In this document: one piece after another, positions 1 to 28,139 of the stretch | Numbering within the stretch: the first letter of the stretch is position 1 | Layout: each line of letters starts with the position of its first letter | Notes under the pieces: model-generated | What the model saw: the letters and a program-made list of their open reading frames with translations, nothing else | What the model was told of the DNA's origin: nothing | Database searches by the model: none | Translations under genes and position numbers: made by a program | Assembly: GCF_006912135.1 (NCBI RefSeq) | Contig: NZ_VIRS01000003.1 | Coordinates: 62,001-126,000, forward strand | Source of the DNA: Cryptosporangium phraense | GTDB lineage: Bacteria; Actinomycetota; Actinomycetes; Mycobacteriales; Cryptosporangiaceae | DNA length: 64,000 nucleotides | Direction: 5' to 3'

Positions 1-20073
<20,073 letters not shown>

Positions 20074-20082
20074 GCGGGGGTC

Positions 20083-20253
20083 CATCGAAGCGCGCCGAAC
20101 TGGTCGTGGACCCAGGCGGTCCAGTCGGCCACGACCTGCGTGACCGGCGCGGCGTCCACCCCGAAGAAGACGTCGATGTCCGACCACGCATCCTCGGTCG
20201 CACGGGCGGCCGAGCCGCTCACCGCGGCCCCGACATCGAGACAGCTGAGCGCG
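20083..20253 (-). pseudogene. Nucleotidyltransferase-fold fragment
   Basis: On the minus strand the segment between the synthetase stop and the next gene reads as a nucleotidyltransferase N-terminal region: a GSAAR motif, then eleven residues on an SDID aspartate pair, followed by a helix-rich stretch ending GALRW. This is the classic GSxxxG...(S)D(I)D signature of minimal nucleotidyltransferases. There is no start codon in good context and the frame runs antisense into the synthetase, so only about 57 residues remain. It is probably the remnant of a gene cut when the synthetase end or the next gene arrived. Confidence 0.55.
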
Positions 20254-20258
20254 AAGCG

Positions 20259-20876
20259 GTGTGGATACTCTTCCCCGTGGATCGGACCTGGCAGCACATC
20301 GGTCGGTTGTGGACCAACGGCGAGCCTTACCTGGCCATCGACGCGGACAGCAGGCACCACTGGCTCGGCTTCAGCCAGGACGAGTACTTCGATCGCATCG
20401 TCGACCTGAACGACGATCAAACCGCCATCGCGGTCGGGCCCGAGACCGCTGCGGTCGTCGGCGCGGACGGCGTCGTCCGGGACGACAGCTGGAAGGAGGT
20501 CTTCGAGTCCGCTGACGGCACCATCGCCATCGTCCAAGCATCCGGCGACGACTACCGACAGACCGTCGCCGCCGCTCTGAAACACGTCGGCGACCCCACC
20601 GGCCCCAGCGCCCTGATCAACGTCGGCAGCGGGGAGATCGCCATCTTCAGCGCCGCCAGCGACGGCACCGGGCACAATTCCATGACGCTGCTCCCGGCGC
20701 GGGCCGGAGAGACGCCGTCAGAACACGGATCGCCAACCTCAGAGCCTGACACCGGACTGCTCGTCACCGCTTGGGCCCCGCAGTACCGAGTCGACATCTG
20801 GACGTACACCGAACTCGACGACTCGAGCTGTTTCGCCCGCTGGCTCCTCGTCCCAGTTCAGCCGGACAGCGCCTGA
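20259..20876 (+). CDS. Hypothetical protein, weakly like Imm21-type immunity proteins
   Basis: About 205 residues from a GTG start (WILFPVDR follows). The frame is open further left to a TTG at 20070, but that part overlaps the minus-strand nucleotidyltransferase fragment and has no protein-like pattern, so the later start is preferred. The protein is acidic and soluble, with alternating beta-like segments such as TAIAVGPETAAVVG, and no signal peptide. The layout recalls Imm21-like immunity proteins, but the match is weak and no toxin gene is next to it. A strong hairpin follows directly. Confidence 0.55.
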   Translation: MWILFPVDRTWQHIGRLWTNGEPYLAIDADSRHHWLGFSQDEYFDRIVDLNDDQTAIAVGPETAAVVGADGVVRDDSWKEVFESADGTIAIVQASGDDYRQTVAAALKHVGDPTGPSALINVGSGEIAIFSAASDGTGHNSMTLLPARAGETPSEHGSPTSEPDTGLLVTAWAPQYRVDIWTYTELDDSSCFARWLLVPVQPDSA

Positions 20877-20890
20877 CACAGCAGCGCGAG

Positions 20891-20916
20891 GGCCGGGAAG
20901 TGACCGCTTCCCGGCC
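20891..20916 (+). terminator. Hairpin terminator after the hypothetical gene
   Basis: Perfect 10-bp inverted repeat ggccgggaag / cttcccggcc with a 6-base loop, 15 bases after the stop codon at 20876. There is no clear T run, as is common in high-GC actinomycetes. Confidence 0.75.
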
Positions 20917-21029
20917 TTGGCCGTCGGGGCGTCGCGGGGAATCGGGATCTGGCGGGCCGCCCGGACGGGCGTGTAGCAGTCTGATCGGAGCAAGCCGCAC
21001 GCTCGTCGAATGCTGAGGATGCCCCGCTC

Positions 21030-23009
21030 ATGCCATCTGCCTTCCATGTCGCGATCACCGGTTCCGACTCCTCCGACGGATCCCCGGACCAGCCGTTACG
21101 CACGATCAACCGGGCCGCCGAGCTGGCCTTCCCCGGCGACACCGTGATCGTCCACGAGGGCGTGTACCGGGAGTGGGTCCGTCCTCGGCGGGGCGGTCTG
21201 AGCGACCGGCGGCGGATCACCTATCAGGCCGCGCCGGGGGAGCACGTCGTCATCACCGGCTCGGAGCAGATCACCGAGTGGGAGCCGGTCGACGGCACGG
21301 TGTGGACGACGTCCGTCCCCCACACGCTGTTCGGGTCGTTCAACCCCTTCGCCGAGCCGGTCGACGGCGACTGGCTCGTCCACGCCGCCCCGGACGCACC
21401 GCGGAAGCACCTCGGGGACGTCTACCTCAACGGCCGGAGTTTCTACGAGGTGCCGACCCGGGCGGAGGTGTCCGACCCACCCCGGCGCACCGAGGTGCTC
21501 GACCAGTGGACCGAGCTTCCCGACCGCGTGCGGGACCCGGAGCAGACGCGCTACGTCTGGTACGCCGAGGTCGGCGCGGACGCGACGACGATCTGGGCGA
21601 ATTTCCAGGGCGCGGATCCGCGGGCCGAGCTGGTCGAGATCAACGTGCGCCGGTCGGTGTTCTACCCGGCCGAGCATCACCTGAACTACATCACGGTCCG
21701 CGGCTTCGAGCTCGCCCAGGCCGCCTGCCCCTGGGTGCCCCCCACCGCCGACCAGCCCGGCCTGATCGGCCCGAACTGGGCCAAGGGCTGGATCATCGAG
21801 GACAACGTCATTCACGACGCCAAGTGCTCGGCGATCTCGATCGGCAAGGAGGCCTCGACCGGGCACAACTTCGCGACGGCCCGCGGCGACAAGCCCGGCT
21901 ACCAGTATCAATTGGAGTCGGTCTTCTCGGCCCGCCGGATCGGCTGGGACGCCGAACACATCGGCTCGCACGTGATCCGGCGCAACACGATCTACGACTG
22001 CGGCCAGAACGGGATCGTGGGTCACCTCGGTTGCGTGTTCTCGACGATCGAGGACAACCACATCTACGACATCGCCCTCAAGCGGGAGTTCTACGGCTAC
22101 GAGATCGGCGGCATCAAGCTGCACGCCCCGCTCGACGTGGTGATCCGGCACAACCGGATCCACGACTGCTCGCTCGGCACCTGGCTGGACTGGCAGGCGC
22201 AGGGGGTCCGGGTCTCGCGCAACGTCTTCTACAACAACAATCGCGACTTGTTCGTCGAGGTCAGCCACGGGCCCTACCTGATCGACCACAACGTGTTCGC
22301 CTCGCCGGTGTCGTTCGAGTCGTTCAGCCAGGGCGGCGCGTTCGTCAACAACCTGTTCGTCGGCACCCTGCAGTGGCGGCCGGTCATGGACCGGCCCACG
22401 CCGTACCACGTTCCGCACAGCACCCAGGTCGCCGGATACGCGCAGATCTACGGCGCCGACGACCGCTACGTCGGCAACGTCTTCCTCGGCGGCGACGTCG
22501 ACCGGGCCTACGCCCCGGGCGCGCGGTTCCGCGGCGAGCCGGGCCACGGCCTGGAGATCTACCAGGGACACCCGGCGACGTTCGCCGAGTACCTGGGGCG
22601 GATCGAGGAGCAGTCGAACGATCACGGCGAACACGAGCGCTTCCCCGGCGTCAAACAGCCTCTGTACGCGCGGGACAACGTCTACCTGGCCGGGGCGGGG
22701 GCGTCCGACCGCGAGGCCGGCGTCACCGTCCTCGACGGCGAGGCGTCGGTCGAGGTCGTCGACGAAGGCGACGAGGTCTACCTGCAGACCCGGCTGCCGG
22801 ACGGCTTCGACGGCGCTCGGGTCGGGGTGATCGGCGGTCTGGACCTGGAGCGGGTGCGGTTCGTCGACGCGGAGTTCGAGGAGCGAGACGGGCGGCCGGC
22901 GGTGATCGACGTCGACCTGGCCGGGGTGCGGAAGGAGGAGGGGAAGGACTATCCGGCCGGGCCGCTCACGGCCCTGCGGGCCGGCGAGACCCGGGTGCGG
23001 GTGTGGTGA
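21030..23009 (+). CDS. Right-handed beta-helix glycoside hydrolase, GH120-like beta-xylosidase
   Basis: 659 residues from ATG with GAGGA about 10 bases upstream. The N-terminus has a DUF1565-like segment (DGSPDQPLRTINRAAE, GDTVIVHEGVYRE), followed by long parallel beta-helix repeats. Family-typical stretches include INVRRSVFYP, GIKLHAPLDVV and LDWQAQG. Asp387 (in LDWQAQG) and Glu410 (in FVEVSHGP) fall where I recall the catalytic Asp and Glu of Thermoanaerobacterium XylC. No signal peptide is present, so it should act inside the cell on imported xylo-oligosaccharides. No sugar transporter is adjacent; the gene stands alone with its own terminator. Confidence 0.8.
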   Translation: MPSAFHVAITGSDSSDGSPDQPLRTINRAAELAFPGDTVIVHEGVYREWVRPRRGGLSDRRRITYQAAPGEHVVITGSEQITEWEPVDGTVWTTSVPHTLFGSFNPFAEPVDGDWLVHAAPDAPRKHLGDVYLNGRSFYEVPTRAEVSDPPRRTEVLDQWTELPDRVRDPEQTRYVWYAEVGADATTIWANFQGADPRAELVEINVRRSVFYPAEHHLNYITVRGFELAQAACPWVPPTADQPGLIGPNWAKGWIIEDNVIHDAKCSAISIGKEASTGHNFATARGDKPGYQYQLESVFSARRIGWDAEHIGSHVIRRNTIYDCGQNGIVGHLGCVFSTIEDNHIYDIALKREFYGYEIGGIKLHAPLDVVIRHNRIHDCSLGTWLDWQAQGVRVSRNVFYNNNRDLFVEVSHGPYLIDHNVFASPVSFESFSQGGAFVNNLFVGTLQWRPVMDRPTPYHVPHSTQVAGYAQIYGADDRYVGNVFLGGDVDRAYAPGARFRGEPGHGLEIYQGHPATFAEYLGRIEEQSNDHGEHERFPGVKQPLYARDNVYLAGAGASDREAGVTVLDGEASVEVVDEGDEVYLQTRLPDGFDGARVGVIGGLDLERVRFVDAEFEERDGRPAVIDVDLAGVRKEEGKDYPAGPLTALRAGETRVRVW

Positions 23010-23026
23010 CCTGACCCTCCGGCCAC

Positions 23027-23055
23027 GGCCCGGGAACGGTTCGCGTTCCCGGGCC
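23027..23055 (+). terminator. Hairpin terminator after the GH120-like gene
   Basis: Perfect 12-bp inverted repeat ggcccgggaacg / cgttcccgggcc with loop gttcg, 18 bases after the stop codon at 23009. Confidence 0.8.
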
Positions 23056-23106
23056 CTCGGGTCAAAGTCGTTTTGCTCGTGCGTCGCCGGCTGATTCGAT
23101 GGTCCA

Positions 23107-23655
23107 ATGCTCAGGGGACGCGCCATCGGCCTGCGGCCGCTCCGCCGCGCCGACGTCGAGACGCTCTACGAGATGGACGCGGACGCCGAGCACGTCGCGC
23201 TCGCCGACGGGCGCCCGTACCGGCCCCGCAGCCTGGCCGGCAAACAAGCCGAGCACGACGAGCAGGAGACCGGGCAGCAGCCCGATTCGGTGTTCTTCGC
23301 GATCCAGCGGCTCGACGACGAGGACGGTACCGCGATCGGCCGGGTGGGCCTCTGGGACATCGACCCGTTCCACCGCACCGCGCACATCGGGATCAGTCTG
23401 CTCGGCTCCGCGCGCGGCCACGGCCTCGGCCGGGACGCGCTCGACGCGATCTGCGTCTTCGGCTTCCGGCACCGCGGCCTGGAGCGGCTCCAGATCGACA
23501 CGCTGGAGGTCAACGCCCCGATGCGGGCGATTTCCCTGGCCTGCGGGTTCGTCGAGGAGGGCCGGCTGCGCAGCAACGCCTGGTACCTCGGGAGCCGCGC
23601 CGACGAGATCATCTACGGCCAGCTCTTCAGCGAATGGCAGTCCCGACGCGCCTGA
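23107..23655 (+). CDS. GNAT-family N-acetyltransferase (RimJ/RimL type)
   Basis: 182 residues. The protein starts LRGRAIGLRPLRRADVETLYEMDAD, a common opening of the RimJ-like branch, and the acetyl-CoA site is in the segment GSARGHGLGRDALDAI (about residues 101-116). The C-terminal part (NAPMRAISLACGFVEEGRLR) is the usual N...A...GF signature. It should transfer an acetyl group to a small amine or a protein N-terminus; the substrate cannot be told. It lies alone on the plus strand after a terminator. Confidence 0.85.
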   Translation: MLRGRAIGLRPLRRADVETLYEMDADAEHVALADGRPYRPRSLAGKQAEHDEQETGQQPDSVFFAIQRLDDEDGTAIGRVGLWDIDPFHRTAHIGISLLGSARGHGLGRDALDAICVFGFRHRGLERLQIDTLEVNAPMRAISLACGFVEEGRLRSNAWYLGSRADEIIYGQLFSEWQSRRA

Positions 23656-23667
23656 CACCCCGGCCCG

Positions 23668-23985
23668 CTACCGGAGCCGGTCCGTCACCCCCAGATACGT
23701 CTGCGCCGCCTGGATCAGCTGATTACGCCCCTCGCGATGCTGCGTCACCAACTCCCGAACCTCGTCGTCCGACAGCGTCGACCCGGCGATCAGGTCGTCG
23801 CGTAACGGGAGCATCGGCTCGCGCACGCGTCGGGCGGCCAACCGGACCGGGTGATTCCGGTTCCCGGTCAGCATCGAGATGACCTGCGACTTCTCGTGCA
23901 GCGTTTCGAAAGCCTCCAGCGCTTCGCTCACCGTCTCGTTTCCGTCCACCGGGCCGGCCGACCGTTCGTCCCGGCAGCGCAGCAT
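23668..23985 (-). CDS. Small helical protein of unknown function
   Basis: 105 residues from the ATG at 23985; the frame stays open to a GTG at 24090, but the extra 35 residues are Arg/Gly-rich and look like non-coding translation. The protein is soluble and predicted mostly helical, with SEALEAFETLHEKSQVISML in the middle and a Q-rich end before TYLGVTDRLR. I do not recognise the family. It is convergent with the acetyltransferase gene and divergent from the XRE-cupin regulator. Confidence 0.5.
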   Translation of the reverse strand: MLRCRDERSAGPVDGNETVSEALEAFETLHEKSQVISMLTGNRNHPVRLAARRVREPMLPLRDDLIAGSTLSDDEVRELVTQHREGRNQLIQAAQTYLGVTDRLR

Positions 23986-24119
23986 CGCGCGCAGCGCCCC
24001 CCCACCCACCACGCGTTCACGGAGCCTCCCCGCGCCGGGCGCGTTTCCACGCCTCTCGAACCGGAGGACCACCTTCCCACCGCGAGGCACCGGTCATCTC
24101 CGTTTGGGATGCTGGGGGC

Positions 24120-24731
24120 GTGAGGACTGGAAAGGACCACCTGCCCGAGTCCGGCGAGGCGACCGGCGACAAGGACGCGCTGGCCCGGGACGTCGGGGCG
24201 ATCGTGCGGGCCCAGCGCGTCGAGGCGGGCATCTCGATCGCGGAGCTGGCTCGGCGGGTGGGGGTGTCGGGTCCGTTCATCAGCCAGCTGGAAGCGGGCC
24301 GGTCGTCCCTCTCGCTGCCGACCCTGTACCGGATCGGGAGCGCGCTCGGGGTGGCCCCGAGCGCGCTGCTGCCGGGTAGCTCCGAGTCGGCGCTGGTGAC
24401 CCGGTCCGGGCACGGCATGGTCATCCCGGCGACCGCGACCGCCGCCACCCAGCGTCCGCGGCTGATCACCCGGCCGGGCCCGGGCCACGTCCTGGAGGGG
24501 TATCACTACGTGATCCGCCCCGACGACGATCCCCAGCAGTGGTACGAGCACCAGGGCGAGGACGTCGTCTACGTGGTGGCCGGGGCGATCGCGGTCGAGT
24601 TCGAGGACGGCCGCGAGGTGATGCTGCAGGCCGGCGACGCGCTGCACCACGACGGCGACGTCGCCCACCGCTGGCGTCTGCTGGGGAGCGAACCGGCCGA
24701 GGCCATCGTCGTCAACACGGTCCACACCTAG
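24120..24731 (+). CDS. XRE-family regulator with C-terminal cupin domain
   Basis: 203 residues, GTG start. Residues about 24-78 form an HTH_3 domain (RRVGVSGPFISQLEAGRSSL), and residues about 115-200 form a cupin (EDVVYVVAGAIAVEFEDG...ALHHDGDVAHRW). Such regulators sense a small ligand through the cupin and often control neighbouring catabolic genes. The stop overlaps the end of the deaminase gene by four bases in convergent orientation, so it is best placed to control the minus-strand purine-type operon, but no operator could be fixed by eye. Confidence 0.85.
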   Translation: MRTGKDHLPESGEATGDKDALARDVGAIVRAQRVEAGISIAELARRVGVSGPFISQLEAGRSSLSLPTLYRIGSALGVAPSALLPGSSESALVTRSGHGMVIPATATAATQRPRLITRPGPGHVLEGYHYVIRPDDDPQQWYEHQGEDVVYVVAGAIAVEFEDGREVMLQAGDALHHDGDVAHRWRLLGSEPAEAIVVNTVHT

Positions 24732-25708
24732 AGGGCGTCGAACTCGGCCTCCAAGCGTCCGGCCAGGTCGTCCGGGCCGAACGCGGCGGCGGCAGCGCGC
24801 AGCACGAACGCGCGGGCGTCGGCCGGGCTCCAGGCCAGCCCGGCTGCCGCGGCCGCGTGCTCGCGGCCGATGTCGGTGCCGAACATCGGCGGATCGTCCG
24901 AGCTCACCGACACCGGCAGACCGGCCGCGACCATGTCCGGAATCGGGGAGCGGCCCGCGGAGTGGAAGCTCGACGTCGTCCAGCAGGACGCGAAGTGCAC
25001 GCCGGCCGCGATGCTCTCCGACACCAGCTGCGGCTCGCCGAGCACCGCGTACCCGTGGTCGATGCGGTCGACCCCGAGCAGCTCGATGGTCTCGCGCACC
25101 TCGGTCGCGTTCCCCCGCTCGCCCGCGTGCGCCGTCCGGCCCAGCCCGGCCGCCCCGGCCAGGGCGAACGCGTCCGCGAACAGCGCCGGGGGGCCGGCCA
25201 GCTCGTTGTGGTCGAGGCCGATCCCGACGACGTAGGGATGCTCCAGCGCGACGACCGACCGCACGAGCTCGAGCGCCACCTCCGGTGGCTGCTCCCGATT
25301 GATGGCGACGAGGAACCGGGTGACGACGCCGAACTCGGACTCCGCCGACCGGGCGGCGTCGGCCATCGCGGGCAGCATGTCGGCGAGCTTCACGCCCGGG
25401 TGGTTCGTCGGGTTGAACGCGAACTCGCGATAGCGCAGGTGCGAGCCCCGGGCGGCGTCGGCGAGCGAGTCGTAGACCGCCTGGGCCAGGTCGTCCGGAC
25501 CGGCCAGCGCGGCCGACACCGCGACGTAGAGGTCGAGGAACTGCTCCAGCGAGCCGAAGCGGTAGAGCTGATCGGGGTCGTCGGTCGGCAGCGCCACCCC
25601 GTTGCGCGCGGCCAGCCGGATCGCCGTGGCGGCGGGCACCGAGCCCTCCAGGTGGCAGTGCAGCTCCACCTTCGGCATGACCGCGACGTAGTCGAGCACG
25701 TCGGTCAC
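24728..25708 (-). CDS. Adenosine/adenine deaminase family amidohydrolase
   Basis: 326 residues. The metal and catalytic set is complete: His17 and His19 in KVELHCHLEG, His194 and Glu197 in HAGE, His218 in DHG, Asp271-Asp272 in SSDDP. It should remove an amino group from a purine or purine nucleoside in the cytoplasm. The usual CPTSN stretch is replaced by SCWTTSS (about 241-247), so the exact substrate may differ from plain adenosine. It is the last gene of a minus-strand operon and overlaps the upstream oxygenase by four bases, which indicates translational coupling. Confidence 0.88.
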   Translation of the reverse strand: MTDVLDYVAVMPKVELHCHLEGSVPAATAIRLAARNGVALPTDDPDQLYRFGSLEQFLDLYVAVSAALAGPDDLAQAVYDSLADAARGSHLRYREFAFNPTNHPGVKLADMLPAMADAARSAESEFGVVTRFLVAINREQPPEVALELVRSVVALEHPYVVGIGLDHNELAGPPALFADAFALAGAAGLGRTAHAGERGNATEVRETIELLGVDRIDHGYAVLGEPQLVSESIAAGVHFASCWTTSSFHSAGRSPIPDMVAAGLPVSVSSDDPPMFGTDIGREHAAAAAGLAWSPADARAFVLRAAAAAFGPDDLAGRLEAEFDAL

Positions 25709-26727
25709 CGGGTCACCGCCGTCCGGATCCGGTGCGCCTCGCGATCGGCGGCGGTGTTCAGCACGCCGCCGCGCGAGCCGCGCAGCTTGGCCGCGATGTG
25801 CTCGTCGACCGAGATCGGCGGGTACGAGCTCCCGTCGCCGAGCGGGCGGATGATCGCGTCGCTGTTCCCGTCGTGGAAGAACGCGGCCGAACGGCGCCGC
25901 AGGATCCGCCCGTCGACGACCGGCGGCTTGACCCGGTGCAGCGTCGAGACCCAGTGGTCGTCGGTCCAGCGAGCCATCAGATCGCCCAGGTTGACCAGCA
26001 GGGCGCCCGGGGCCGGCATCACGTCGTGCCAGCTCCCGTCGTGGCCGAGCACCTGCAGCCCGGGAATCCGGTCGGCCCAGAGCACGGTCACGATGCCGAA
26101 GTCGGTGTGCTCGCCCATGCCGGTGAGGTCGGCGTCGAGTTCGATCTCGCCGGGCGGGAGCGCGTAGTTGTTGAGCCTCAGCACCTCGATCGAGTGGTCG
26201 GTGAACGTCCGGAAGTAGCTGGGCGGCAGCGCCAGAGCGTCCGCGAAGATGGTCGTCAACGTGCGCGCTACGCGCTGGGCCTGCCGGAAGTAGGTGCGAA
26301 CCGCAGGTTCGAACGCCGGAAGGCCGGTCGGCCAGACGTTCGGCGCGTAGTGGTCCGCGGGCAGCCCGAGGTCCGGGTGGTCCGCGGCCGAGGTGCCGAC
26401 GTTGAACGCTTCGAAGAAGTCCTTCATCCGGTTGGCCGGCGCGACGCCGGCGCTCAAGCTGAGCGCCTCCGCCTTCGGCGGCGTATAGCCGCGGTTCGTT
26501 CCGGCCGACCGGTACGTCCTTTTTTCGGACGCCCCGAGGGCGAAGAAGTCGTCGATGGCGGACGCGAGACCGGCGGTCGCGTGGGCCGGAACACCGTGCC
26601 CGACGACCTGGACGAACCCGACCCGGCGGCAGGCCGCGTCCATCGCCTGCGCGGTCGCCCGCCGATCGGTCGCGTCGGACCCTCCGGTGTAACTGCTGAT
26701 GTCGACGATCGGGACGTCGAAAGTCAT
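25705..26727 (-). CDS. 2-oxoglutarate/Fe(II) oxygenase, isopenicillin-N-synthase family
   Basis: 340 residues with an N-terminal DIOX_N domain (VPIVDISSY, AACRRVGFVQVVGHGV) and the double-stranded beta-helix core. The iron facial triad is His207, Asp209 (GEHTDFG) and His264 (STLHRV); Arg278-x-Ser280 would hold 2-oxoglutarate. Enzymes of this group hydroxylate or N/O-dealkylate small molecules. Sitting between a purine-type permease and a deaminase with 4-bp overlaps on both sides, it most likely works on a modified nucleobase, but this is inference from context. Confidence 0.88.
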   Translation of the reverse strand: MTFDVPIVDISSYTGGSDATDRRATAQAMDAACRRVGFVQVVGHGVPAHATAGLASAIDDFFALGASEKRTYRSAGTNRGYTPPKAEALSLSAGVAPANRMKDFFEAFNVGTSAADHPDLGLPADHYAPNVWPTGLPAFEPAVRTYFRQAQRVARTLTTIFADALALPPSYFRTFTDHSIEVLRLNNYALPPGEIELDADLTGMGEHTDFGIVTVLWADRIPGLQVLGHDGSWHDVMPAPGALLVNLGDLMARWTDDHWVSTLHRVKPPVVDGRILRRRSAAFFHDGNSDAIIRPLGDGSSYPPISVDEHIAAKLRGSRGGVLNTAADREAHRIRTAVTR

Positions 26728-28115
26728 CGGGTCACCTCACTGACGAGCAACGGGGCCGGGGCGGTCGCGGGCGTGCGCGACGTGAGCAGGAAGACCACGG
26801 CGGCGACCAGGAACCCGGCCGGGATGCTGAGGTCGGCGCCGCCCAGTGCCCGCGCGACCGGCCCGACGAAGACCGCGGTGTTGATGCAGGCCAGGCTGGC
26901 CGCGGCGCCGGCGCCCAGGGCGACCAGCGCCGGCACCCGGTAACCGGCGGTTCCCCAGTACGGCCCGGGCCCGGGCTCGAACAGGGCCTGCCGGTCGTAG
27001 CGGCCGCGACGCAGGGCCCAGTCGGTGAGGAACACCGCCGACCAGGGCGCGATCCAGACCATGACGAACAGGATGATGTTCGAGATCGCGGTGTTGACCG
27101 ACGGGGAGAGCAGCACGGTGATCGTGAGCACCGAAGACAGCGCGCAGTCCAGCGTGGTCGCCTGCCACTGCCGGAGTGGCAGCCCGACGGCCTGCAGGGT
27201 GAGGCTCGACGAGTACATGTCGACCGCGTTCACCCCGTAGTTCTGCGCGATGACGAAGACCAGGTACGGCACCACGAACCAGGCCGGGAACGCGCTGGGC
27301 AGCCCGGAGATGATGTCGCCGCCGAACGCGGGGATCGAGGCGACCGCGGCCCCGAGGATCATCAGCGGCGTCGTGCTGAGGAAGCCGCCGACCGACACCG
27401 CGGTGACGATGCCCCGGCGCGACGTGGAGGCCGGCAGGTACCGCGAGTAGTCCGACGCGTTGACCACCCAGGCGAAGCTCCCACCCGCCAGTACCAGCGC
27501 GAACCCGCCGGCGATCGCGGCCGCGCCGCCGGCCGGCCCGTCGATGCTCACCTTCGGCGCCGCGAGGATCGTCAGCACGATGAACAGGGCCACGAACGGT
27601 GGGGTCATCCAGCGCAGCGCGCGCATGATCCACGCGTGACCGAGTAACGGCAGCACGAGCTGCACGACGGCGGCGACCACGACGAGCGCGACCGTGGTCG
27701 CGGTGCCGCCGGTCGACAGACCGGCGCGGTCGAGCAGCGCGAGCAGCGCCAGCGCGATCACCGACAGGCCCAGGGTCTCGTACAGGATCTGGGTGAGCCA
27801 GTTGAGGAAGGCCGGAATCCGGCCACCGCGGGTGCCGAACGACGCCCGGGTGATCGCGAAGATCGACGTGCCGGCGGCGGCCCCCTGGAGGCTCGCGTAG
27901 CCGACGACGACCCAGGCCAGGTTGCCGAGGACGATGACGACCGCGCACTGCACCAGGTTCAGCCCGAGGTAGGGCAGGAACGAGCCGAACAGCACGGTCT
28001 GCATCGTGAGCGTGGTGCCGGCCCAGAGCCAGCCGAGGTCACGCGCGCGACCACGACGCTCGGCGTCCGGGATCAGGGCGATACCGGTCTGCTCGATTCT
28101 TTCGGTTTCTGGCAT
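26724..28115 (-). CDS. NCS1-family nucleobase permease
   Basis: 463 residues with about twelve hydrophobic segments. The N-terminal GWLWAGTTLTMQTVLFGSFL and the NYGVNAVDMYSSSLTLQAVG stretch are typical of the cytosine/purine/allantoin permease family. It should bring a purine, pyrimidine or hydantoin-like compound across the membrane by cation symport. The gene sits 24 bases downstream of the Rieske oxygenase gene and overlaps the 2OG oxygenase gene by four bases, so import and modification of the same substrate are likely coupled. Confidence 0.88.
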   Translation of the reverse strand: MPETERIEQTGIALIPDAERRGRARDLGWLWAGTTLTMQTVLFGSFLPYLGLNLVQCAVVIVLGNLAWVVVGYASLQGAAAGTSIFAITRASFGTRGGRIPAFLNWLTQILYETLGLSVIALALLALLDRAGLSTGGTATTVALVVVAAVVQLVLPLLGHAWIMRALRWMTPPFVALFIVLTILAAPKVSIDGPAGGAAAIAGGFALVLAGGSFAWVVNASDYSRYLPASTSRRGIVTAVSVGGFLSTTPLMILGAAVASIPAFGGDIISGLPSAFPAWFVVPYLVFVIAQNYGVNAVDMYSSSLTLQAVGLPLRQWQATTLDCALSSVLTITVLLSPSVNTAISNIILFVMVWIAPWSAVFLTDWALRRGRYDRQALFEPGPGPYWGTAGYRVPALVALGAGAAASLACINTAVFVGPVARALGGADLSIPAGFLVAAVVFLLTSRTPATAPAPLLVSEVTR

Positions 28116-28139
28116 ATCGACTCTCCGGAGCGTGCTCGG

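Noticed and set aside
24539-26167. 542-codon plus-strand frame
   Set aside because: Antisense to the deaminase and oxygenase genes, whose catalytic motifs are complete; composition is Arg/Gly filler.
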